A stretch of DNA of 32,128 bases, taken from contig JAUYMC010000397.1 in the NCBI GenBank assembly GCA_030699545.1, forward strand, positions 1 to 32,128. The letters run 5' to 3'. The first letter of the stretch is position 1, and each line of letters starts with the position of its first letter. The stretch comes from Gemmatimonadales bacterium. Lineage in GTDB: Bacteria > Gemmatimonadota > Gemmatimonadetes > Gemmatimonadales > GWC2-71-9. Below are positions 7,133-13,731 of the stretch, piece after piece. A program made the position numbers and the translations under genes. The notes below the pieces were generated by a model. The model saw nothing but the letters and a program-made list of their open reading frames with translations. It was not told the DNA's origin and ran no database searches.

Positions 7133-7146
7133 TTGTGAACAAGTTC
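7133..7146. promoter_or_regulatory. Rex-like half-palindrome TTGTGAAC-AA-GTTC
   Basis: TTGTGAAC (7133-7140), a 2-nt spacer and GTTC (7143-7146) resemble the left half and centre of Rex (NADH/NAD+ sensing repressor) operators such as TGTGAAC-N2-GTTCACA. The outer right half does not match. The site ends one base before the -35 at 7148, where a repressor would block the promoter of the large respiratory operon. Confidence 0.35.
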
Positions 7147-7147
7147 C

Positions 7148-7176
7148 TTGACAGCCCCTGCCCCCACCTACATATC
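7148..7176 (+). promoter_or_regulatory. Sigma70-like promoter of the respiratory/heme operon
   Basis: Perfect -35 TTGACA (7148-7153), 17-nt spacer, -10-like CATATC (7171-7176). This is the only sizeable upstream gap (127 nt) for the 17.5-kb gene run that follows. The -10 resembles that of the toxin-antitoxin promoter at 5582. It leaves a leader of roughly 70 nt. Confidence 0.5.
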
Positions 7177-7241
7177 CCTAGTTCGACGGCCTAAACCCCG
7201 CTGCGACATCCAAGTACCGGAAGGAACGAGCCGGCGTCCTC

Positions 7242-7248
7242 GAGGAGG
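7242..7248 (+). promoter_or_regulatory. Strong Shine-Dalgarno fixing the GTG start at 7254
   Basis: GAGGAGG lies 5 nt before GTG 7254. It is one of the best ribosome-binding sites in the window and supports this start as the beginning of the long operon. Confidence 0.8.
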
Positions 7249-7253
7249 TAGCG

Positions 7254-9212
7254 GTGTATCGCGAGATTTTCGTTCCCGTAGACAACTCGCAGCATTCCGA
7301 CTGGGCCGTAGACCGGGCGATCGAGATCTGTAAACGCGGCGACGGTCGAATCACGGGCAATCACGTCTATGCCGCTCGACTCCATGACGTGCGATTCCGC
7401 CAGCTCGAAACCGGCCTCCCCGCGCAGTTCCAGACGCCCGCAGAGATCAAAAAGCAGCGCAAAATCCACGACAAGCTGATCGAAAAAGGGCTGCAGCTGA
7501 TCGCCGACAGCTTTCTGGATCAGCTGGGGAAGCGTTGTGAGACCGCCGGAGTGTCTCTCACCCGCCAGCTCCTCGAAGGCATCAACTACGAAGAGATCGT
7601 CAACGAGGTGAACCGCGGCGCCGGCCGCCTCCCCGGCCTCATCGGCTTCGATCCGAACCGCGCCGCCGGCTACGACGGCGGCGACACAGTCCGCAGCGAC
7701 GTGCAGCTCGGCGCCAACGGCCGGATCGTGGCAGAAGAGGAAGACGCCGCCGCCCGGCTCGTCGGCTCATCGGGCCGCCAGTACGATCTCCTCGCCGTCG
7801 GCGCCCACGGACTCGGCCGCCAACCGTTCTCGCAGCTCGGCGGCGTGGTGGCGCGCGTGCTGCGCGGCGTCGAGAAAGACGTGCTCATCGTGCGCGACCA
7901 GCAGCCGCTCGCGGGCGGCCGCTTCATGGTCTGCGTCGACGGCTCGTCCTACAGCTACAACGCGATGAAGTCGGCGCTCGAGCTGGCCAACGAATTCGGC
8001 GGCTCGCTCTACGTCTGCAGCGCGTTCGACGTCGAATACCACCACGTCGTCTTCCACAACATCAAAGACGTGCTCTCCTACCAGGCCTCGAAAGTCTTCA
8101 AGTTCGAGGAGCAGGAGGAGCTACATAACAATATCATTGACAAGGGGTTACTGAAGCTGTGCCAGGCCAATCTGAAGCGGGCCGAAGTCATGGCGCAGGA
8201 GTTCCCCGACGTCCCGATCACAACCCAGATCCTGATCGGCAAACCGTTCCAGGTGATCCTCCAGTGGGCCGAGGAGATCAAGCCGTCGCTGCTCGTGCTC
8301 GGCCGCCACGGGGCGCACCGGATCGAGAAGACCGAGCTCGGATCTCAAGCCGAGAATTTGGTGCGGCTTGCTCCCTGCTCCCTGCTCCTGGTGGGGGTGG
8401 TGGGCGTGAGGCCGGAGGACATCCCCTGGATCGAAGAAGACGGGCAGGCGGGCTTGCCCTGGGCCCCGGAGGCCGAAGTGCGGATTCTCCGGGTCCCCCC
8501 GTTCGCGCAGGGCATCGCGCGACGTGCGGTCGAGGAGTTCGCCCTGGAAAGAGGCGGCAGTATCGTCACGAGCAAGGTTCTCGACGAAGCGATTCAGAAG
8601 CTCCTGCCGACGCACATGCAGCTCATCATGGGCATCGGCAGCGCCGAAGAGATTGCGCTCGCGGAAGTCAAAGCCACCGAGCAGATGAAGGCGACGAAGG
8701 TGCAGGGCCACGACGGCGATCCCGAGCCGGCGGTGCCGGAAGTCGAGACCAAGTGCCCGGTGACGGGCGTCGTGTCGAAGCGGCCGCGGGTCGAGACCGA
8801 TCCGATCGTCTGGACCGAAGAGGGGTGGCAGCGGCTCCAGCTGGTGCCGCTGATCGCGCGGCCGCTCGCCCGCAACACCGTCGAGCGCTTCGCGCGCAAT
8901 CACGGCATCTGGCGCGTGACCACGGCGGTCATGGACGACAATAAGCAGGCGATGATCGAGGCGGACGAGTTCGACGTGGACACGATGATGGTGATGTTCA
9001 CCGAGCTCCGCGCCAAGCAGATCCGCGCCGAAGCCGAAGGGAAGGACGCGCTGTCGCCGGAGATGCGGGCGTTCATTGAAGAGGCGAAAGCCCAGGGCGT
9101 GACCCGCTGCCCGATCCGCGACATCGAAGAGAAGATGGACAAGTGCCCGGTAGACATGAAGGCGGTCACGCCGGCGGATGCCAAACGAGCGGTCGAGAAG
9201 CTGCTGCAGTGA
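7254..9212 (+). CDS. Tandem universal-stress protein with two PCP_red-like domains
   Basis: 652 residues. Two UspA-type domains come first: USP1 at 1-215, with a long insert, and USP2 at 222-381, with the nucleotide-loop pattern GRHGAHRIEKTELGSQAENLVR. Two small helical PCP_red-like domains follow at about 402-450 (LPWAPEAEVRILRVPPFAQG...) and 519-567 (VWTEEGWQRLQLVPLIARPL...), each with the Trp/Leu..VP..R pattern of the BchB C-terminal domain. Three Cys-Pro pairs, C501, C619 and C631 (KCPVTG, RCPIRD, KCPVD), look like heme-regulatory (CP) motifs. No membrane segment is present. A cytosolic sensor or chaperone for tetrapyrroles is a hypothesis only. GTG start with a strong SD; the stop overlaps the next GTG. 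A heptamer repeat (8370-8388) encodes part of the end of USP2. Confidence 0.8.
   Translation: MYREIFVPVDNSQHSDWAVDRAIEICKRGDGRITGNHVYAARLHDVRFRQLETGLPAQFQTPAEIKKQRKIHDKLIEKGLQLIADSFLDQLGKRCETAGVSLTRQLLEGINYEEIVNEVNRGAGRLPGLIGFDPNRAAGYDGGDTVRSDVQLGANGRIVAEEEDAAARLVGSSGRQYDLLAVGAHGLGRQPFSQLGGVVARVLRGVEKDVLIVRDQQPLAGGRFMVCVDGSSYSYNAMKSALELANEFGGSLYVCSAFDVEYHHVVFHNIKDVLSYQASKVFKFEEQEELHNNIIDKGLLKLCQANLKRAEVMAQEFPDVPITTQILIGKPFQVILQWAEEIKPSLLVLGRHGAHRIEKTELGSQAENLVRLAPCSLLLVGVVGVRPEDIPWIEEDGQAGLPWAPEAEVRILRVPPFAQGIARRAVEEFALERGGSIVTSKVLDEAIQKLLPTHMQLIMGIGSAEEIALAEVKATEQMKATKVQGHDGDPEPAVPEVETKCPVTGVVSKRPRVETDPIVWTEEGWQRLQLVPLIARPLARNTVERFARNHGIWRVTTAVMDDNKQAMIEADEFDVDTMMVMFTELRAKQIRAEAEGKDALSPEMRAFIEEAKAQGVTRCPIRDIEEKMDKCPVDMKAVTPADAKRAVEKLLQ
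8370..8388 (-). repeat. GGGAGCA heptamer repeat, inverted copy
   Basis: GCTCCCTGCTCCCTGCTCC is the exact reverse complement of 6685-6703. Here it encodes APCSLLL in the conserved end strand of the second USP domain, so the repeat is compatible with protein function. Inverted spacing to the other copy is about 1.67 kb and includes the promoter at 7148. Confidence 0.75.
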
Positions 9213-10489
9213 ACTTCGTTCCGCACGTGGTGGCGTGGAATCTCACGCGACGCTGCAATCTCGAGTGCGCCCACTGCTACATCTCGGCGGGCCCCGCGGA
9301 GAGCGCCACCTCGGAGCTGTCCACCGCCGAGTGCCGCCGCATCGTGGACGAGCTGCTCGCGGTGAACCCGGCACCGCTGATCATTCTGTCGGGCGGCGAG
9401 CCGCTGCTGCGCGACGATCTGACGGAGATCGCCGCGTATGCGTCCGCCAAGGGCGCCACCGTCGTCGTCGGCACGAACGGCACGCTGCTGACCGGCGAGC
9501 GGATCGCCGCGCTGAAGACGGCCGGCGTGCAGGGCGTCGCGGTGTCGATCGACTCGCTCGAGCCCCGGTATCACGACAACTTCCGCCACGGGAAGGGCTC
9601 GCTCCAGGACACGATCGCGGCGCTGGACCGGCTGCGGGCGCAGCGGCTCGACTTCATCGTGCAGACCACGGCCACCAAGGGGAACCGGGCCGAGCTGGAG
9701 CGGTTGGCCCGGTGGTCCGCCGATCAGGGTGCGGTCGCGTTCAACTGCTACTTCCTCGTGGCGACGGGGCGTGGCGCGGGACTGTCGGATCTCGCTCCCG
9801 CTGAGTACGAAACCGTCCTCGCCGAGCTGGCCAAATGGCAACGTGAGTACCGGGGTCGCATGTTAGTACGTGCCAAGTGCGCGCCGCACTTCATGCGGCA
9901 CGTCCATGCGCTGGACCCCGAGTCTCCCGTCCTCAATTACCAGACCCGCTGCCCCTGCGGCACCCAGTACTGTCGCATCACTCCCGACGGCAAGCTGACC
10001 CCCTGTCCCTATCTCCCCGAAGTCGCCGGCGATCTCCGCACCCAGTCATTCGCGGAGATCTGGCGCGCCTCGCCGCTGTTCCGGCAGCTCCGCGAAGGGA
10101 CGCTGGGCGGGAAGTGCGGCCGCTGCGAGTACCAGAAGCTGTGCGGCGGCTGCCGCGCCCGCGCGTTCGCGCTCGAGGGGGACGTACTCGCCGCCGATCC
10201 ATCGTGCGCCTATGAGCCGGCGGCAGGGGCCCAGGTGATCGAGAGGGTGCGTGAGGTCACCTACGGTCAGGATTTCACGCCGGCGATGGTGTGGAGCGAA
10301 ACGGCGCGGGCCCGGCTCGAGCGGATCCCGTCGTTCGTGCGCGGCGTCGTGATGAAGCGCGTCGAGGATTGGGCGCGCGAGCGCGGGCTGGCCGAGGTGA
10401 CGCCGGAGCTGTTGTCGGACATTCGCGGCGCGATGCCCATCGATTTCTCCAAACGGAAGCCCTTCTTTGTGAAGGAGGCTCAGGAGTGA
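9209..10489 (+). CDS. NirJ/AhbD-like radical SAM/SPASM protein with C-terminal PCP_red-like domain
   Basis: 426 residues. The radical SAM cluster motif is Cys16-x3-Cys20-x2-Cys23 (CNLECAHC), followed by the SGGEPLL motif at 61-67. The segment YFLVATGRG (181-189) resembles the F/Y-LVPxGRG motif of heme-pathway radical SAM enzymes (NirJ, AhbC, AhbD). A SPASM region follows with Cys248, 250, 255, 266, 303, 306, 312, 315 and 333, enough for one or two auxiliary [4Fe-4S] clusters. Residues 362-409 form a PCP_red-like helical domain (WSETARARLERIPSFVRGVV...). NirJ/Ahb enzymes trim side chains of siroheme-derived tetrapyrroles, so a heme-modifying role here is an inference; a peptide-modifying SPASM enzyme is the alternative. 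The start GTG 9209 overlaps the previous stop, and the stop overlaps the CydA-like GTG. Confidence 0.82.
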   Translation: MNFVPHVVAWNLTRRCNLECAHCYISAGPAESATSELSTAECRRIVDELLAVNPAPLIILSGGEPLLRDDLTEIAAYASAKGATVVVGTNGTLLTGERIAALKTAGVQGVAVSIDSLEPRYHDNFRHGKGSLQDTIAALDRLRAQRLDFIVQTTATKGNRAELERLARWSADQGAVAFNCYFLVATGRGAGLSDLAPAEYETVLAELAKWQREYRGRMLVRAKCAPHFMRHVHALDPESPVLNYQTRCPCGTQYCRITPDGKLTPCPYLPEVAGDLRTQSFAEIWRASPLFRQLREGTLGGKCGRCEYQKLCGGCRARAFALEGDVLAADPSCAYEPAAGAQVIERVREVTYGQDFTPAMVWSETARARLERIPSFVRGVVMKRVEDWARERGLAEVTPELLSDIRGAMPIDFSKRKPFFVKEAQE

Positions 10490-12165
10490 TCCTCCAGGCC
10501 GTCGCCGACACCCTGCCTCTCTACCGGGATTTCCCGATTATCGGGAGCCGCGGGGCGGTCTGGATCGCGGCGGAGCTTCACCTGATGTTCGCGGCGTTCG
10601 TGCTGGGCGTGCCGATGTTCGCCGTCGTCGCCGAGGCGATCGGCATCTTCGGCAAGGACCAGCGGTACGATCGGCTGGCCAAGGAGTTCACCCGGCTGCT
10701 GCTGATCGCCTACAGCGCGACGGCCATCTGGGGCGCGGTGCTGACGTTCCTCCTGGCCACGCTGTACCCGCGGTTCTGGGCCTACCTGACCCAGATCTTC
10801 GGCGCGTCGATGTGGGTGTACGTCTCGATCTTCTTCTTCGAGTCGTTCACCCTCTATCTCTACTACTATGGATGGGACCGCTGGAAGGTCGGACGGTCCA
10901 AGATCGTGCACTGGTCGCTCGGCATTCTGCTGAACATCTGGGGCACGCTGGTGATGTTCATCGCCGACTCGTGGCTCACGTACATGATGACCCCGCCGCG
11001 CGACATCACGCCCGAGACCGCTACGACCAGCATCAAGATCTGGCACGCGATCATGAACCACACCTGGATGCCGATCAACATCCACCGGTTGATCGGCAAC
11101 GTGGTGTTCGGCGGCGCGATCGTCGGCGCGTACGCCAGCTACCGCTTCCTCGCGTCCACGTCCGACGAAGAGCGGGCGCACTACGACTGGATGGGCTACG
11201 TCGGCAACTTCATCGCGATCGCCGCGCTGATCGTGCTGCCGTTCGCCGGCTACTGGCTGGGCCGGGAGATCTACCAGTACGACCAGTCGATGGGCATCAC
11301 CATGATGGGCGGCTTCATGAGCTGGCTCTGGGTGATCCAGGCGTTCCTTATCGCGGTGCTGTTCCTCGCGGGCAACTACTACCTCTGGATCGGCATGGGT
11401 CGCATTCCCGGCGCCGAGCGGTTCCGGCCCTATACAAAGTGGTTATTGGCCGTGCTGGTGATCGGCGCGATCGTCTGGGGGACGCCGCACACGATGATCG
11501 CCGATTCCCGCGAGCTCACCGCGATGGGCGGATCGCACCACCCGTTCCTCGGCGTGCTCGGCGTCATGAGCGCCAAGAACACCGCCGTGAACCTGATGAT
11601 TCTGGCCACCTTCCTTTCCTTCCTCATGTACCGCCGGGCGAATACGCGCCCGGTGGTGCCGTGGGCGAAGACGGGGACGCAGATCCAGGGGGCGATGTTC
11701 GCCATCGCGGCGGCGATCGTGCTGTTCTACGGCATCCGCGGCTACTTCGTGGAAGCGATCGTGCGGATCGGCTATTCGGTCTACCAGGTCGGCGCGGTGC
11801 TTGCCTGCATCGTGTTCGTGACCGTCATCGACGTGCTGCTGGCCCGGGGGGCGGAATCGCGCGGCACCATCCAGTGGGGCAAGATGCCGCCCCGCTCCCA
11901 GTACGCGCTCTTCATTCTCGCCGTGACCTTCACCTGGCTGATGGGATTGATGGGGTTCGCGCGCAGCGGCATCCGGCAGCACTGGCACGTCTGGCAGGTG
12001 ATTCCCGATACCAGCCCGTACGCCGCCACGCCGGCGCTCGGCTACGCGGCGATCATGATCAGCGTCTGCGTGCTGATCTTCCTCGCCCTCGTGGGATTCA
12101 TCTTCTGGCTCGGCGGCCTGGCCGAGAAGTCCACGTTTGTGGAGGCCAAACATGTGGGCCATTAA
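10486..12165 (+). CDS. Divergent cytochrome bd subunit I (CydA)-like membrane protein
   Basis: 559-residue polytopic membrane protein, with about a dozen hydrophobic segments by eye. The N-terminal half aligns with CydA: His32 corresponds to H19, the FFFES...YYYGWDR block (Glu119 matching E107) to FFLESTFVGLFFFGWDR, a W-x2-NP-type region follows, and His200 corresponds to the b558 ligand H186. The cytoplasmic/periplasmic Q-loop is missing, no GRQPW motif is seen, and the residue matching E99 is Val111. The C-terminal half is extended. This resembles bd-superfamily members lacking the quinol site (OR-N type, from memory of the family literature). It is co-encoded with c-type cytochromes and without a CydB. 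GTG start with AGGAGG 7 nt upstream. Its partner is probably the cytochrome c set that follows. Confidence 0.8.
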   Translation: MILQAVADTLPLYRDFPIIGSRGAVWIAAELHLMFAAFVLGVPMFAVVAEAIGIFGKDQRYDRLAKEFTRLLLIAYSATAIWGAVLTFLLATLYPRFWAYLTQIFGASMWVYVSIFFFESFTLYLYYYGWDRWKVGRSKIVHWSLGILLNIWGTLVMFIADSWLTYMMTPPRDITPETATTSIKIWHAIMNHTWMPINIHRLIGNVVFGGAIVGAYASYRFLASTSDEERAHYDWMGYVGNFIAIAALIVLPFAGYWLGREIYQYDQSMGITMMGGFMSWLWVIQAFLIAVLFLAGNYYLWIGMGRIPGAERFRPYTKWLLAVLVIGAIVWGTPHTMIADSRELTAMGGSHHPFLGVLGVMSAKNTAVNLMILATFLSFLMYRRANTRPVVPWAKTGTQIQGAMFAIAAAIVLFYGIRGYFVEAIVRIGYSVYQVGAVLACIVFVTVIDVLLARGAESRGTIQWGKMPPRSQYALFILAVTFTWLMGLMGFARSGIRQHWHVWQVIPDTSPYAATPALGYAAIMISVCVLIFLALVGFIFWLGGLAEKSTFVEAKHVGH

Positions 12166-12961
12166 CCTCCGCATCGCGGCCGTCGTCCTCGGGACGCTGG
12201 CGATCTATACGCTGATCGCGAACAAGATCCCGCAGGTGCAGTCGGAGGTGCCGCGCGCCCTCGCGCTCGGCGCCGACGTCACCCCCGAGCAGCTGGTCAG
12301 CGCGGGCGACGAGCTCTACAACGGCTCGGGCGGCTGCACGGCGTGCCACGGCCTCGGCACGCGAGCCCCGAACATCACGAGCGATGAGAAGGGTCAGGGC
12401 GCCATCGGCGCGCGCTGCGGCAGCCGCGAGCCCGGCAAAGACTGCAAAGCCTACCTGCATGAAGCGCTCACGAGACCCGGCGCCTTCGTGGTGCCCGGCT
12501 ACGAGCCGATCATGCCCGACGTCAGCCGCACGCTGTCGCCGCAACAGATCTGGGCGCTGGTGGCGTATCTCGAATCGCTCGGTGGGACAGTCACGGTGAC
12601 GGCCGCCGACATCCCCGCCGCGGGTGGGCTGACCCCGGGCGCAAGCCCGGGGAACACCCAAAGCGGAGGTGGCAGTACCGCTTTCGCCGGCGGCAGCACC
12701 GATCCGATGGCAATGCTGCGGGACGGCGGCTGCGTTGGGTGCCACAAGATCGGCGAAGAAGGCGGCGCGGTCGGCCCCGATCTCTCGCGCGTCGGCGCGC
12801 GGCTGAACGCGGCGGGAATTCGGGAAGCCATTCTGGCGCCTGATGCCAAGATCTCGCCGGGATTCGAGAACTTCGCCGGCATCATGCCCAAGAACTACGG
12901 CGAGCAGATGACCGCGGGGCAGCTGGAGGCGCTGGTTCGCTTCCTCGGGGGGCGTAAATGA
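12152..12961 (+). CDS. Membrane-anchored diheme cytochrome c
   Basis: 269 residues from ATG 12152 (GGAGG SD at 12140), overlapping the CydA-like stop by 14 nt. An uncleaved-looking N-terminal anchor (5-24) precedes two cytochrome c domains on the periplasmic side. Heme 1 is Cys62-Thr-Ala-Cys65-His66 with candidate distal Met121. Heme 2 is Cys194-Val-Gly-Cys197-His198 with candidate Met245. A Gly/Ser/Pro linker at 155-185 separates them and contains two DNA hairpins (12633-12684). Cys89 and Cys98 may form a disulfide. It is likely the electron-transfer subunit partnering the CydA-like protein. The stop overlaps the next ATG by 4 nt. Confidence 0.87.
   Translation: MWAINLRIAAVVLGTLAIYTLIANKIPQVQSEVPRALALGADVTPEQLVSAGDELYNGSGGCTACHGLGTRAPNITSDEKGQGAIGARCGSREPGKDCKAYLHEALTRPGAFVVPGYEPIMPDVSRTLSPQQIWALVAYLESLGGTVTVTAADIPAAGGLTPGASPGNTQSGGGSTAFAGGSTDPMAMLRDGGCVGCHKIGEEGGAVGPDLSRVGARLNAAGIREAILAPDAKISPGFENFAGIMPKNYGEQMTAGQLEALVRFLGGRK
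12633..12684. repeat. Two adjacent perfect hairpins in the cytochrome c linker
   Basis: CCCCGGGC-GCAA-GCCCGGGG (12633-12652) is an 8-bp stem with a GNRA-type tetraloop. AAAGCGG...CCGCTTT (12660-12666 with 12678-12684) is a 7-bp stem. Both lie in frame in the flexible linker between two heme domains, where an insertion would be tolerated. They have no T-run, so they are not typical terminators; a REP-like inserted element is possible. Confidence 0.55.
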
Positions 12962-13731
12962 GACACCATCCCTTCTGGCAATCGGTCGCGCTGCTGCTGA
13001 TCGCGTACGTGCTGATCGTCTTCGGCATCCCGATGCTCCCCGGGAGCGCCCTGGTGCCCAAAAGCGTCGTGCTCCAGTACATGCTGACGGTCCTGGTCGG
13101 CATCCTGATCTGGGTGAGCGACGACGAAGCGCGCTGGACCCGCTTCAAGGAGCCGCTGCACGCGGTGCTGGTGGAGAGCCGGCTCAAGACCATTCGGAAC
13201 GGCCTGCTCGGCGCACTCACGCTGATGGTCGGCTGCTTCACCTACAGTCAGGTCCGCGCCAGCGTCGCGGCGCCGCCGAATCTGCGCTCCATCCACCCGG
13301 CGCCGCCGTCGCAGCTCACGTTCCGCGGCAAGACGATCAGTCTCACAGGGCTCGAGAATCCGCTGCGCGCGCAAGGCGACATGGCGACGCACCTCGCCAC
13401 GGGCCGCCGCGTCTACTACCAGAACTGCATGGCCTGCCACGGCGACTACCTCGACGGGCAAGGCCACTACGCCACCGGATTCAACCCGATCCCGCTCAAC
13501 TTCCAGGACAACGGCACCATCGCGCAGCTCACCGAGAGCTTCGTCTTCTGGCGGATCGCCAAGGGCGGGCCCGGGCTGCCGCGCGAAGGCACGCCGTGGA
13601 ACTCCGCGATGCCGGCGTGGGAGAGCTTCCTGACCGAGGACGAGATCTGGGCGGTGGTGCTGTACCTGTACGACGCGACCCGATGGCATCCGAGGACGTG
13701 GGGCGAAACCGAGGGAGGCGGCCATGACTAG
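12958..13731 (+). CDS. Membrane-bound monoheme cytochrome c
   Basis: 257 residues. Three hydrophobic segments occupy the N-terminal part (about 8-27, 38-53 and 82-97), with a charged cytoplasmic loop DDEARWTRFKEP between the second and third. A periplasmic monoheme domain follows with Cys157-Met-Ala-Cys160-His161 and a candidate distal Met218 in NSAMPAW. The C-terminal helix (TEDEIWAVVLYLYDATRW) is typical of class I cytochrome c. The domain resembles the c-subunits that dock on membrane quinol or alternative oxidoreductases. It starts at an ATGA overlap with the preceding diheme cytochrome and itself overlaps the next gene by 8 nt, so the three cytochromes are probably made in fixed ratio as one complex. 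Confidence 0.85.
   Translation: MRHHPFWQSVALLLIAYVLIVFGIPMLPGSALVPKSVVLQYMLTVLVGILIWVSDDEARWTRFKEPLHAVLVESRLKTIRNGLLGALTLMVGCFTYSQVRASVAAPPNLRSIHPAPPSQLTFRGKTISLTGLENPLRAQGDMATHLATGRRVYYQNCMACHGDYLDGQGHYATGFNPIPLNFQDNGTIAQLTESFVFWRIAKGGPGLPREGTPWNSAMPAWESFLTEDEIWAVVLYLYDATRWHPRTWGETEGGGHD

Noticed and set aside
6432-10489. Photosynthesis gene cluster suggested by PCP_red domains
   Set aside because: No bchL, bchN, bchB body, puf or crt genes are present; only the small C-terminal domain occurs, in unrelated architectures.
12633-12652. Rho-independent terminator at the CCCCGGGC hairpin
   Set aside because: It lies in frame within a cytochrome gene and is not followed by a T-run.
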